Positions 17,050-25,357 of a stretch of 64,000 nt of DNA are shown in pieces. The notes beneath the pieces are model-generated. The model was not told the DNA's origin, did no database searches, and worked only from the letters and a program-made list of their open reading frames with translations. The number at the start of each line of letters is the position of its first letter. The stretch's first letter is position 1. Source of the stretch: Porphyromonadaceae bacterium UBA7207 (lineage in GTDB: Bacteria; Bacteroidota; Bacteroidia; Bacteroidales; Muribaculaceae); NCBI GenBank assembly GCA_002490635.1, contig DKUJ01000047.1:8545-72544 (forward strand), written 5' to 3'. Both the position numbers and the translations under genes were made by a program.

Positions 17050-17943
17050 TCAGAGCAGCTTTATGGATATGTATCGCTTGGGATTGCGCTTGATGTCGAC
17101 AAACAGACTGTCGAGCGACATCACCGTAGAGTTTATGTTGTTATACAACTCGGGGTCGGAAGTCAGGCGCCCGATCGACGAATCCGGATTGTTGAGCGCG
17201 GCAGTGAGCTGTTCGAGGTTGGCCACAGTGCGGTTGAGCTCGCCCATGATGCTGTCCACGGGGGCGGCGGCCAATTCTCCGCTGACTGTGCTGAGGTTGC
17301 CGGATATTGTGTCGACGTTGGCGGTGATACTTGTAACATTACGTGAGACAGGTTCCATGGCAGCCATGACTGTCCTGAGCGACTGCACCGAAGCCCCGAG
17401 GTCGGCGGTGATGTTGTCCATACGCCGCACCGAGGCAGACAGCGCCGGGTCGGAAACCAGCGTGTTGAGTCCGGTGATCAGGCTGTCGATTTTCGGTATT
17501 ATGGCGCTTACGGCGGGCATAACATCGTTGCTCACGGCACTCATCAGTCCTGCATCGACACCGGTGGCCACAGTATCGCCGACGGAGTAGAATGCCGAGC
17601 GGTCGGCACCCATACGCAGAGCAATGGTTGCCGTTCCGAGGAGGTCGGTGGTGATAACGGCCTGCGAACCCTGCGGAATGCGCAACGCCTTGTCGACGCT
17701 GAATTCCACAACCACGTGGCCGGGGTTGTCGTACTGGTACTCTACACTGCGGACCTGCCCCACCTTGAAGCCGTTGATAGTCACCGGCGCCGAGGTCGAC
17801 AGTCCGGCCACATCGGTATAGGTGGCATAGTAATAGTTGGCGGCCTTGAACACATTCACACCTTTGAGGAAATTTATTCCCACAAACAGGAGCACAAGTG
17901 CGAGAGCCACCGTAAGACCCACTAAAATCTCTTTTTTCTTCAT
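17050..17943 (-). CDS. MCE-domain (MlaD family) lipid-transport protein
   Basis: 297 residues. One N-terminal membrane anchor (ILVGLTVALALVLLFVGINFL) is followed by an MCE domain (about 35-115, with VTINGFKVGQVRSVEY) and a long helical/coiled C-terminal part (about 130-280). MCE proteins form periplasmic channels that move phospholipids between membranes. The MlaE/MlaF partners are not here. It lies 3 bases after the amidase gene, so both are transcribed together. Confidence 0.9.
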   Translation of the reverse strand: MKKKEILVGLTVALALVLLFVGINFLKGVNVFKAANYYYATYTDVAGLSTSAPVTINGFKVGQVRSVEYQYDNPGHVVVEFSVDKALRIPQGSQAVITTDLLGTATIALRMGADRSAFYSVGDTVATGVDAGLMSAVSNDVMPAVSAIIPKIDSLITGLNTLVSDPALSASVRRMDNITADLGASVQSLRTVMAAMEPVSRNVTSITANVDTISGNLSTVSGELAAAPVDSIMGELNRTVANLEQLTAALNNPDSSIGRLTSDPELYNNINSTVMSLDSLFVDIKRNPKRYISIKLL

Positions 17944-17946
17944 TCT

Positions 17947-18789
17947 TTATTGCGGTTGTATTTCTATCGGGTGTGGAGGATGAATCCGGCGGTAAGCATC
18001 CACGGCAAGGAACAGCGCTTCGGCAAGTTCCTTGCGCGATTCGTCTTTCTGGAAATAACGCTCGATATCGGGATTGCACATGAAATCAAGTTCTACAAGC
18101 ACCGATGGCATCCTTGTCGCCCATAGCACAAGGAAACCGGCCTGACGCACTTCGCGGTCGGCTCTTCCGGCATGCGACACAAGAAAGTGCTGAGCCAGGG
18201 AGGCCATTTCAAGGCTTTGCTCCATGCTGCGGTTCTGATCGAGCTCAAATATTATGTACGATTCCGACAGCGCCGGGTCGAAGCCCATATATGTTTCGGA
18301 AAAATCCTCCTCAAGTTCTATCACTGCATTCTCGGCCATGGCCACGGACAGATTGGCCTCGCTCTTGTGCAGCCCCAGGGTGTACACGCTGGTTCCTTTC
18401 AGGCGTTCACGGCCGCGGGTGCGTCGTGCCACCGAATTGATGTGGATGGATATGAACAAATCGGCACCGGCCCGGTTGGCAATGGCGGCACGCTCGCGAA
18501 GCCCTACGAACTCGTCCTTGTCGCGGGTCATGACCACACGTATGCTGTCGCCAAGACGCTCTGTGGCGATATCGCGTAATTTGCGGGCCACATCGAGGGT
18601 CACGTTCTTTTCATGCAGCCGGCGACCCGATGTGCCAAGGTCGCGACCTCCGTGTCCGGCATCTATGGCCAGCACGAAAGGTGTGTTCTCGCCTGCCGAG
18701 ACGGGAATACACTCAACGGCAGCCGAAGCCACAATAGCCACGGCCGCGGCAAAATGCCGAAGCTTGCCAAACAGTAGATGCTTGTTCAT
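17947..18789 (-). CDS. N-acetylmuramoyl-L-alanine amidase (amidase_3)
   Basis: 280 residues. A signal peptide (about 1-30, ending near VECIPVSAG) precedes the zinc amidase domain with IDAGHGGRDLGTSGRRLHEKN (zinc His and Glu), VMTRDKDEFVGLRERAAIAN and ISIHINS. It cleaves the amide bond between MurNAc and the stem peptide in the periplasm, in the AmiC style, during cell separation. There is no LysM or AMIN targeting domain. A -7 box TAATTTTG at 18803-18810 (minus) sits 13 bases before the start. Confidence 0.92.
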   Translation of the reverse strand: MNKHLLFGKLRHFAAAVAIVASAAVECIPVSAGENTPFVLAIDAGHGGRDLGTSGRRLHEKNVTLDVARKLRDIATERLGDSIRVVMTRDKDEFVGLRERAAIANRAGADLFISIHINSVARRTRGRERLKGTSVYTLGLHKSEANLSVAMAENAVIELEEDFSETYMGFDPALSESYIIFELDQNRSMEQSLEMASLAQHFLVSHAGRADREVRQAGFLVLWATRMPSVLVELDFMCNPDIERYFQKDESRKELAEALFLAVDAYRRIHPPHPIEIQPQ

Positions 18790-18802
18790 TGTTTTATAAT
18801 TG

Positions 18803-18810
18803 CAAAATTA
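18803..18810 (-). promoter_or_regulatory. -7 box of the amidase/MCE operon
   Basis: TAATTTTG on the minus strand, about 13 bases before the amidase start codon at 18789, implying a leader of about ten bases or less. Confidence 0.55.
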
Positions 18811-18851
18811 ATCATTTTTCCCTCCAGGGCAATTGTCCGAAATGCCGAAAT

Positions 18852-18883
18852 ATTGTCTGATAGGCTCAAAAATGCTAATTTTG
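18852..18883 (+). promoter_or_regulatory. Promoter of the gldB-like/surE operon
   Basis: -7 box TAATTTTG (18876-18883) with ATTG (18852-18855) 20 bases upstream as a one-mismatch -33. The leader to the ATG at 18931 is about 42 bases. Confidence 0.5.
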
Positions 18884-18930
18884 CCTTTCGGCAGACTCCC
18901 GACCGTCCAAATACTTCTACCCATCGCCTT

Positions 18931-19926
18931 ATGCCAAAACTACCCGTAATCGCCCTTCTTCTGGCTTGTGCCATATTCCCCGGATGCCGCAGAAGCACGG
19001 AGACAGCCAATGTCAGCCCCGACAGCATAGCCATAGCGCCTGTGCACAGAATCATGCACCGCTATGCCTCCGCGGATTCGGCGCAACGGCAGAGGCTGCT
19101 CGCCGGCAACAGGCCGGAGATTGAGGCTTTCATGAAGCTCGTGGCCGATACACCGCTCACAGAAGAACGTGTGTCGGGATGGTCGTGGTCGCTGCCCGTG
19201 CTTAAATTCACTCCGGATGTCGACAGCATATATCCCGACACATCCGCCGTGGCCCGGGCTGTAGGCACCGTTCTCGCCCGCACCCGCAATGCCGGGCTGG
19301 AACTTCCTCGCCGCCGGTATGCCTCCGTGGTGTGGGGAAAGCCCCAGAGCATAATATTCGTGGATTCGGTGATGCTCATAGCGCTCAATCACTACCTTGG
19401 CGCCGAATACGAAGGCTACAGCCACTTTCCGCTGTATTCCCGCCTTGTGAAAGAACCCGCAATCATGCCCTTCGACATATCCGAAGCACTGATAGCCACT
19501 GCATATCCATTCGCAGGGCCGTCCGATGCTACTGCATTGCAGCACATGCTCTACCAGGGTGCGCTCACCGCCGCCAAAATCGAGGTCACAGGCACCGGCA
19601 ACCCGGCTCTCGCTCTCGGATATCGCCCCGAGCAGATGGCATTTCTGACCGACAACGAGGCCCTGTTGTGGTCCAATCTGGTGGAGCGCGACCTGCTGTA
19701 CGACAAATCGGCCAGCACCATCGACCGCCTGATAGCACCGGGTCCAACAACAAGACTGCTCGACCCGCGATGCCCGGGGCGTGCGGGAAGATATATCGGC
19801 TACAGAATCGTGGAGGCCTACCGACGCAACCATCCAGAAGCGACACTGCCATTCCTGCTCAGCCCTGAATTCTACACATCCAGCACTGTATTGGACGAGG
19901 CTTCCTACAATCCCTCGCCTCGCTGA
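18931..19926 (+). CDS. GldB-like lipoprotein
   Basis: 331 residues with a lipobox (ALLLACAIFPGCRR, Cys about 19). Family features are visible across the length: SIIFVDSVMLIALNHYLGAE, IPFD-like MPFDISEALIATAYPF, LGYRPEQMAFLTDNEALLWSNL and a C-terminal GRAGRYIGYRIVEAYRRNHP. This matches the gliding-motility-associated lipoprotein family GldB, which is also present in non-gliding Bacteroidales; no other gld genes are adjacent, so motility should not be inferred. The ATG at 18931 removes an upstream stretch lacking a signal sequence. It lies 26 bases before surE. Confidence 0.85.
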   Translation: MPKLPVIALLLACAIFPGCRRSTETANVSPDSIAIAPVHRIMHRYASADSAQRQRLLAGNRPEIEAFMKLVADTPLTEERVSGWSWSLPVLKFTPDVDSIYPDTSAVARAVGTVLARTRNAGLELPRRRYASVVWGKPQSIIFVDSVMLIALNHYLGAEYEGYSHFPLYSRLVKEPAIMPFDISEALIATAYPFAGPSDATALQHMLYQGALTAAKIEVTGTGNPALALGYRPEQMAFLTDNEALLWSNLVERDLLYDKSASTIDRLIAPGPTTRLLDPRCPGRAGRYIGYRIVEAYRRNHPEATLPFLLSPEFYTSSTVLDEASYNPSPR

Positions 19927-19952
19927 AATATACCATACAAAACATTACCCAC

Positions 19953-20747
19953 ATGGAAGAGACACCGCTACGCCCACTTATAATGATTACCAACGACGAC
20001 AGCATCGCTGCCCCGGGACTGCACCACCTTGTGGAATGCGTCCGCGATATGGCCGATGTCATCGTCGTGGCTCCGGCTCATCCCCACTCCGGGCAATCAT
20101 CGGCACTGACCGTCGGCGCTCCGCTTAAAATCAAAGAACTCGAACAGAAGCACGAAGGCGTGAGACTGTTCACCGTCGGAGGCACTCCTGTGGACTGCGT
20201 AAAACTCGGACTCCACACCATCGTTCCCCGTAAACCCGACATGCTGCTCTCCGGCATCAACCACGGCTCGAACTCCGGCACATGCATTACATATAGCGGA
20301 ACCATGGGCGCGGTTCTGGAAGGGTGTATGCAGCACATTCCTTCGGTCGGTTTCTCGCTCCTCCACCACTCCATGCGTGCCGACTTCTCCCTGTCCACCT
20401 CGTTTGTGAAAGGTATCGCCGCGAATGTGCTTGAGAAAGGCCTGCCGGATGGCGTATGCCTCAACGTTAACATACCGGCGAAGGTAGAACCCGCCGGCGT
20501 GAGAGCGTGCCGCGCTGCCCGCGGACGATGGTCGGAGGAATACAAACGGTATATCGACCCCACAGGCAATCCTTTCTACTGGCTTACCGGCCACTTCACA
20601 AACGAAGAACCCGATGCCACCGACACCGACGAATACTGGCTTCTCCGCCGCCACATAAGCGTTGTGCCGGTAAGCCCCGACATGAGCTACACCAATGCCA
20701 TAAAAGATATGTCGCGACGTTTCGACTCCGACGGCTCGCCGGCATGA
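19953..20747 (+). CDS. surE: 5'/3'-nucleotidase SurE
   Basis: 264 residues. The N-terminal metal site MITNDDSIAAPGLHHL (paired Asp), SGINHGSNSG and TYSGTMGAVLEG are hallmarks of SurE, a metal-dependent acid phosphatase acting on nucleoside monophosphates. Length is normal. It is the last gene of the unit with the GldB-like lipoprotein; a hairpin lies 45 bases after the stop. Confidence 0.94.
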   Translation: MEETPLRPLIMITNDDSIAAPGLHHLVECVRDMADVIVVAPAHPHSGQSSALTVGAPLKIKELEQKHEGVRLFTVGGTPVDCVKLGLHTIVPRKPDMLLSGINHGSNSGTCITYSGTMGAVLEGCMQHIPSVGFSLLHHSMRADFSLSTSFVKGIAANVLEKGLPDGVCLNVNIPAKVEPAGVRACRAARGRWSEEYKRYIDPTGNPFYWLTGHFTNEEPDATDTDEYWLLRRHISVVPVSPDMSYTNAIKDMSRRFDSDGSPA

Positions 20748-20792
20748 ATGCAGCAGAAATACACAGCACGGCTTAACTTAAAAAGAATTTAC

Positions 20793-20821
20793 AACATACA
20801 ATAATTCAAAATTGTTGTATG
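20793..20821. repeat. 29-base inverted repeat downstream of surE
   Basis: Arms 20793-20805 and 20809-20821 pair over 13 bases with one G-T wobble around a 3-base loop. It is AU-rich and lacks a clean T-run, so it may be a weak or bidirectional terminator of surE or a processing stem. Confidence 0.55.
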
Positions 20822-20945
20822 TATTTGTTAATTGCTACATAGGTCTTTTGGTTGATTTTCAGTTAGTTGGCATACACTTCTGAAATTTGCTGATTATACT
20901 GTACAAAACCTGCTATTGCCACGTAAACAAAAATCACGATATTTG

Positions 20946-21077
20946 CATCAGCATTTGTTTAGATTTACTTTTTCATAGTAAAAGGATTATTTTGTTTACT
21001 TACCAAGACTTAATGGACACAATTAACTATTGAGCAACGCGACCGTCCCTTCAGGAGTGAAGGGACGGTTCTTTTTT
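20946..21077 (+). ncRNA. Candidate untranslated small RNA with intrinsic terminator
   Basis: A promoter-like pair (ATTG at 20915-20918, 19 bases, GATATTTG at 20938-20945, one mismatch from the -7 consensus) precedes about 125 bases with no usable ORF. It ends in a perfect 12-base-pair hairpin (ACCGTCCCTTCA, 21042-21053, with its complement at 21058-21069) and a T-run (21072-21077). A local stem TTTACT/AGTAAA lies near 20974-20992. A strong terminator with no gene upstream points to an RNA product. It shares the words CATCAG, TTAGATTTA and TTTTTCAT with the short transcript at 35271. Family is unknown to me. Confidence 0.5.
21042..21077 (+). terminator. Strong intrinsic terminator
   Basis: Perfect 12-base-pair stem (21042-21053 with 21058-21069), GGAG loop, then TC and six T. 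It ends the candidate small RNA, since the nearest upstream gene stops about 300 bases earlier. Confidence 0.9.
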
Positions 21078-21156
21078 CATCACCGCAGGTGAACATAAAG
21101 GAGTCGGCGAACGTAATAATAGTATCCAAATTACTGTTTTAAGAAAAGTTTCCTCT

Positions 21157-21429
21157 ATGTCCCGCCTCAACCCACTCCGCGATGCGCTGCATCACACGGT
21201 AGCAATTGTATGCATGGCTATAATAGCACTGCTCGCAGCATGTTCCTGCGGCTCGATACACACCCGCACCACCTGGGAACATGGATACAATTTCGACAAT
21301 GGCAATCCACATTACGGCCATTACAAAAAACATAAGAAGCACAAGAAGCATAAAAAACACAAACACCACCATTACAGACACCACGACGGCTGCATGCCGG
21401 TTGATTTCTCAATACCGGCCGACAAATGA
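21157..21429 (+). CDS. Small Lys/His-rich lipoprotein, function unknown
   Basis: 90 residues. A hydrophobic N-terminus ends in a lipobox (ALLAACSCG, Cys about 29). The mature part contains four KKH units followed by His-rich KHHHYRHHDG (about residues 57-77), encoded by a 9-base tandem repeat at 21325-21360. I do not recognise a family. The strongly basic His-rich segment could bind metal ions or polyanions, which is inference. It stands alone with its own terminator downstream. Confidence 0.7.
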   Translation: MSRLNPLRDALHHTVAIVCMAIIALLAACSCGSIHTRTTWEHGYNFDNGNPHYGHYKKHKKHKKHKKHKHHHYRHHDGCMPVDFSIPADK

Positions 21430-21435
21430 CCATAT

Positions 21436-21475
21436 CACCGGACGCCACCTACCGACGAAGGCGTCCGGTGTTTTT
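21436..21475 (+). terminator. Intrinsic terminator after the Lys/His-rich lipoprotein
   Basis: Stem CACCGGACGCC (21436-21446) pairs perfectly with GGCGTCCGGTG (21460-21470), followed by TTTTT. Confidence 0.88.
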
Positions 21476-21525
21476 CCATAGCCGGGAACAACACACACCT
21501 TGACTCCCGTTTTAGGGATTTTCGC

Positions 21526-21533
21526 TAACTTTG
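21526..21533 (+). promoter_or_regulatory. -7 box upstream of folC
   Basis: TAACTTTG, 43 bases before the ATG at 21577; no good -33 TTTG at the usual distance. Confidence 0.5.
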
Positions 21534-21576
21534 CCTGTGATTCACACCCGGCATCTATCCCGCGGTGTCATTATAT

Positions 21577-22890
21577 ATGGAAACCGACATTCGATACAAC
21601 AAGGCACTGGAAATGCTGGAAGGCTACTTCACAGCTTTCCACAAAGTAGGTTCAGATGCCTATAAACCGGGACTGGAGCGTTCGCAGGCACTCGATGCCG
21701 CCTTAGGCTATCCGTCCCGCCAGTTCACTTCGGTGCATGTGGCCGGCACAAACGGCAAAGGCAGCACGGCATGCACTCTTGCTGCCGTGCTTACCAGCGC
21801 AGGCTATAGGACAGGGCTGTACACATCGCCCCATCTGGTGGATTTCCGCGAACGCATCCGTGTAGACGGCGCCATGATTGACAAATCCTTCGTGGCCGAC
21901 TTTATGGAGAGCTACGCCAGCCAACCGGCAGACATGCCGCAGCCTTCGTATTTTGAACTTGTAACAGCGATGGCTTTCTGCTATTTCGCCAGCCGGAACG
22001 TGGATGTAGCAATAATAGAGACAGGCCTCGGAGGGCGGCTCGACAGCACGAATATTCTCAATCCGGGGCTTAGCATAATAACGAATATCTCATTGGACCA
22101 CATGGCTCTGCTTGGTGATACGCCCGAAGCCATAGCCGCCGAGAAGGCAGGCATCATCAAGCCCAATGTGCCCGTGGTCATAGGAGAAGCCAGCGGTAGC
22201 GTACGCGACGTTTTCAGAAATGCCGCCGCAGCCAAAGGCTCACCAGCCATTTTCGCCTGCGACAACCCGCTGTTCACCTCTGCCGTATCCGACGGTGACA
22301 CCATGCTCTACAAAGACACCCCGTGGGGCGACATTCGCGGCCAGCTCACCGGCGACTGCCAGAAGCTCAACACCGCCACCGTGCTGAACGCACTGGTGGT
22401 GCTCTCCGAACATTTCGACATCAGTCCGGATGCTGTGCGCAACGGCTTTGCCGATGTGTGCTCACTCAGCGGCCTTGCCGGACGCTGGATGCAGCTCCAC
22501 AGAAACGGCATATCCTACATCTGCGACACCGGCCACAACGCCGGGGCATGGCAATATCTGGGGCCTGCGCTTGCCGGACTCGCATCCCGCGGCCGCGTTT
22601 CGGCAGTTCTCGGATTCGTCGCCGACAAGGACATATCCGCCATTCTTCCCTACATGCCCAGGGAAGCGGACTACTATTTTGTGGCCCCGTCGGTGAGCCG
22701 CGCGCGCCCTGCCGGCGATACCGCCGGGCTGTTTGCCGCCGCAGGAATCACCGGCACAGTATGCGGGTCGGTTGCCGAAGGCGTGAAAAAAGCGTCGCAG
22801 GCATGTACCTGCGACGCCGATGTGGTTTTTGTCGGTGGCAGCACCTTTGTGGTGGCCGAATTCCTGGCTATGGAAAGCCTCAGCGCATAG
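21577..22890 (+). CDS. folC: Bifunctional dihydrofolate/folylpolyglutamate synthase
   Basis: 437 residues from the ATG at 21577 (a GTG four codons upstream is possible). The Mur-ligase-type ATP loop is VAGTNGKGSTACTLAAVL, followed by TSPHLVDFRERIRVDG, the metal region IIETGLGGRLDSTN and NISLDHMALLGDT. It adds glutamate to dihydropteroate and folates. Its last 11 bases overlap the end of the convergent ridA gene. Confidence 0.94.
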   Translation: METDIRYNKALEMLEGYFTAFHKVGSDAYKPGLERSQALDAALGYPSRQFTSVHVAGTNGKGSTACTLAAVLTSAGYRTGLYTSPHLVDFRERIRVDGAMIDKSFVADFMESYASQPADMPQPSYFELVTAMAFCYFASRNVDVAIIETGLGGRLDSTNILNPGLSIITNISLDHMALLGDTPEAIAAEKAGIIKPNVPVVIGEASGSVRDVFRNAAAAKGSPAIFACDNPLFTSAVSDGDTMLYKDTPWGDIRGQLTGDCQKLNTATVLNALVVLSEHFDISPDAVRNGFADVCSLSGLAGRWMQLHRNGISYICDTGHNAGAWQYLGPALAGLASRGRVSAVLGFVADKDISAILPYMPREADYYFVAPSVSRARPAGDTAGLFAAAGITGTVCGSVAEGVKKASQACTCDADVVFVGGSTFVVAEFLAMESLSA

Positions 22891-23254
22891 CGAGCACCTC
22901 GATTTCTACCATCACGCCTTTAGGAAGCTCGCGGACGGCCACTGCCGAGCGTGCAGGATAGGGAGCCTCGAAGGCACGGGCATACACCTCGTTCATGGCA
23001 CCGAAGTCGGCCATGTCGGCAAGAAATACCGTAGTCTTCACCACATTGGCCATTGTCAGGCCTGCGGCTTCCATGATAGCCTTCACGTTGGCAAGGCTCT
23101 GCTCGGTCTGGGCTGTGATGCCCTGGGGAATCTCTCCGGTGGCGGGATTGATAGGAATCTGGCCTGAGGCATACACGAATGTACCGGTATCGATAGCCTG
23201 GCTGTAGGGGCCGATAGCGCCGGGAGCGGCGGTGGTTGCGATTACTTGTTTCAT
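22880..23254 (-). CDS. ridA: RidA family reactive enamine/imine deaminase
   Basis: 124 residues, typical length. Family motifs IGPYSQAID near the N-terminus, VYASGQIPINPATGE, and a C-terminal PARSAVAVRELPKG with the conserved Arg are present. It hydrolyses reactive 2-aminoacrylate-type intermediates from PLP enzymes. It lies 10 bases after the BrkB-type gene, so the two share a transcript. Confidence 0.94.
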   Translation of the reverse strand: MKQVIATTAAPGAIGPYSQAIDTGTFVYASGQIPINPATGEIPQGITAQTEQSLANVKAIMEAAGLTMANVVKTTVFLADMADFGAMNEVYARAFEAPYPARSAVAVRELPKGVMVEIEVLAMR

Positions 23255-23264
23255 TGTTCTGTTT

Positions 23265-24656
23265 TTATGGTTGTTGGTTTGCTGGATTTACAGTCTTGCT
23301 TTTTTCAGCGATTTCAAGTTGTGAAAGCGGTATGGAGTCCGACAGATTACGCAGTTGCTGTTCGATGCGGGCGTATGCCGCATTGACTCCCGGAAAGTTC
23401 TTATCGAAATCGGGAATGAAGTCTGTGGCACCGAGTCCGTAGACAATCCTGAAAAGGCTGCCCACAGTCATCGTGGAAGGTTCCACAGCAAGCTGATATC
23501 CTGTATCGTCTTTCCTGCCTTCCATCATAACGCGCGACAACACCCCTGCCCGGCACAATTTGTCGGTGAGATCGGTAACCAGCCGCGCCGGCAGATCGTA
23601 TAGCTCCATGAGGTCGCGAGCCGTCGCCGGTCCGCTGCGCTTTATAAAACGGTGCACAAATACAGCCGCTATGGCTATTGTCACCTTGCTGCGGTAATCG
23701 GACGATATGTTGCTCACCTGGTTATCCAGATTGAAAGCGAACACGTTCTGCGAGGAATAGCATATCACGGCTCCGGCGAGCACTATCACCCACACCAGCT
23801 GCAGCCATAGCAGCAGCAGCGGCAGAAATGCGAAAGAGCCGTAGATGGCATTATAGCGCGCCACATACAGTGTGCCTGTCACAAACAGCCACTGCAGTAC
23901 AAGGAAACCGGTGCCGGCGATGGCTCCGCTGACAAAGGCATTGACAAACTTCACCTTGGCATAGGGCACCAATGCATATATGGCGGTAAAGAAAAGCCAT
24001 GTCATAAGCCATGAAGCAGCCTCAAGAATCCACGAAATCACCGGCGTCATGAAACTGAAGTCGAATATGCTGTTCAGAGTCGAGCTAAGCAGCAGGTTGA
24101 TACCGCTCATACAGATCATGAGCACCGGCAGGATGAGAAGCATGGCAGTGTAATCGGAAATCTTACGCCATATACTGCGGCTTTCCTTCTGGCCCCATAT
24201 GAGGTTGAAAGTATCCTCCACATTACCCAGCAGCGAGATAAGGGTGTAGATGAGGAAAACTATGCCTATGCCCACAAACAAGCCCTCGGAAGCCTGACTC
24301 AGATAGCTGTCGACAAAATTCAACAGATAGCCTATCGCCTGGCGCTGCGCCGGCAACAGCTTGTAAAGCTCTTCCTGAAGCATGTCCTGAAATCCGAAGC
24401 CGCGCCCTATGGCCAGCAAAAGAGCCAGCGCCGGCACCACGGCAAGCATGGTGCGGTAGGTCATGGCGCAGGCTTGTGACTGTATGTCGCGGTTCAGAAA
24501 CGACTGTACGGAAAGATTGAGCGTTCGCAGAATCTTAATCCACCAGTTCCGGCGCGGATCGCTCCACACGCCGGCGCTGACATACTGCCATGCCGACATG
24601 ACACGGCCGGTAAACCGTCCGATACCCGATTCCTTGGTGTCTTTGCCGGAGTTCAT
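23265..24656 (-). CDS. YihY/BrkB family membrane protein
   Basis: 463 residues from the ATG at 24656. After a cytoplasmic N-terminus, about six hydrophobic segments span roughly residues 65-320 and include the family string QSQACAMTYRTMLAVVPALALLL; a soluble C-terminal extension (about 330-463) contains a winged-helix-like region (GPATARDLMELYDLPARLV). Function in the family is unsettled despite the old ribonuclease BN name. A -7 box ends 6 bases before the ATG, suggesting a leaderless mRNA. The gene is followed by ridA. Confidence 0.88.
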   Translation of the reverse strand: MNSGKDTKESGIGRFTGRVMSAWQYVSAGVWSDPRRNWWIKILRTLNLSVQSFLNRDIQSQACAMTYRTMLAVVPALALLLAIGRGFGFQDMLQEELYKLLPAQRQAIGYLLNFVDSYLSQASEGLFVGIGIVFLIYTLISLLGNVEDTFNLIWGQKESRSIWRKISDYTAMLLILPVLMICMSGINLLLSSTLNSIFDFSFMTPVISWILEAASWLMTWLFFTAIYALVPYAKVKFVNAFVSGAIAGTGFLVLQWLFVTGTLYVARYNAIYGSFAFLPLLLLWLQLVWVIVLAGAVICYSSQNVFAFNLDNQVSNISSDYRSKVTIAIAAVFVHRFIKRSGPATARDLMELYDLPARLVTDLTDKLCRAGVLSRVMMEGRKDDTGYQLAVEPSTMTVGSLFRIVYGLGATDFIPDFDKNFPGVNAAYARIEQQLRNLSDSIPLSQLEIAEKSKTVNPANQQP

Positions 24657-24662
24657 CGGTTG

Positions 24663-24670
24663 CAAAGATA
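24663..24670 (-). promoter_or_regulatory. -7 box immediately upstream of the BrkB-type gene
   Basis: TATCTTTG on the minus strand, followed by CAACCG and the ATG at 24656. The transcription start must be at or within a few bases of the start codon. Confidence 0.6.
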
Positions 24671-24699
24671 AAGTTTATCCTCGTCTTTTCAAAAAACGC

Positions 24700-25212
24700 C
24701 TAAAACTGTATGCCGATTCCTCCGAAAACGGTATAGCGTGTCACAGCGGCATTAACTATCAACGCCCTGTGGTTGAAAACAAAATGTATGCCGTAGTCGA
24801 AGCGGTATTTCATCTTGAGCCGCGTCTTGGGCTTCTCGTCCTCTTCGCGGAATTCCTCGCCCTCCTTGTCATATATTATTTTGCCCACTGCGGCAGTTCC
24901 AATAACGGGTATGAAGCGGAACTGCTTTACCACAGGTATCTGATATCCCAGCTGCACCATGGCAGATGCCGTGTTCTTCCCGCTGGGCTCAACTCCGTCG
25001 GGGAGTTTGCATGAGCCCACACCGCCTATGGTGATATGGAAACCTTTTATCGTGGCGCCGAAGCCCATAACAGCCACACCACTGTCGAAATGATATCCAC
25101 CGTTGACACTCAGGACAAGGCGATTGTTGACCTCACTAAAAGGCCACAGCTCGGCGGACTTTGCGCCAAGCCCACAAAGCATGATTGTTATGATAATAAT
25201 GAATCTGTGCAT
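24700..25212 (-). CDS. Small exported protein, possible outer-membrane beta protein, function unknown
   Basis: 170 residues. A signal peptide (MHRFIIIITIMLCGLGAKSA) is followed by short alternating hydrophobic strands (LVLSVNGGYHF, VAVMGFGATIKGF, AMVQLGYQIPV, FRFIPVIGTAAVG) and a C-terminal Phe (FGGIGIQF), the pattern of a small beta-barrel or beta-sandwich envelope protein. I do not recognise a named family. The ATG at 25212 was chosen for its signal peptide. It is divergent from the lipoprotein gene at 25358. Confidence 0.65.
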   Translation of the reverse strand: MHRFIIIITIMLCGLGAKSAELWPFSEVNNRLVLSVNGGYHFDSGVAVMGFGATIKGFHITIGGVGSCKLPDGVEPSGKNTASAMVQLGYQIPVVKQFRFIPVIGTAAVGKIIYDKEGEEFREEDEKPKTRLKMKYRFDYGIHFVFNHRALIVNAAVTRYTVFGGIGIQF

Positions 25213-25257
25213 AGAGGCGACGAATTTACTATATAACCGGCCGGCGCCCAAAAAAGA

Positions 25258-25289
25258 TTTGCCGACAAAAGCAAAAAACGCTAATTTTG
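25258..25289 (+). promoter_or_regulatory. Promoter of the lipoprotein-pepT-miaA operon
   Basis: -33 TTTG (25258-25261) and -7 TAATTTTG (25282-25289) are 20 bases apart; the leader to the ATG at 25358 is about 62 bases. Confidence 0.7.
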
Positions 25290-25357
25290 CTGCCAAGGCG
25301 CACACAAAGCGTCGGCCTTGCAATATTGATGACTATACAGACCAACACTGAATCCCT

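Larger units (their letters stand above)
20748..21156 (+). other. AT-rich intergenic region with hairpin and candidate small RNA
   Basis: 409 bases without a protein gene, clearly more AT-rich than its surroundings. It holds a near-perfect inverted repeat (20793-20821), a candidate RNA with a weak promoter (20915-20945) and a strong terminator (21042-21077). The bases between about 20822 and 20910 show no further supported feature. Confidence 0.65.

Noticed and set aside
18931..19926. Gliding motility locus
   Set aside because: Only a GldB-like lipoprotein is present, and that family occurs in non-gliding Bacteroidales; no other gld genes are adjacent.
20748..21156. Attachment site or origin of replication in the AT-rich gap
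   Set aside because: No integrase, no direct repeats and no DnaA-box cluster that I could see; the promoter-to-terminator layout fits an RNA gene better.
21325..21360. 9-base tandem repeat as a possible CRISPR or intergenic repeat
   Set aside because: It lies inside the open frame of a lipoprotein and encodes KKH units; unit length and arrangement do not fit CRISPR.
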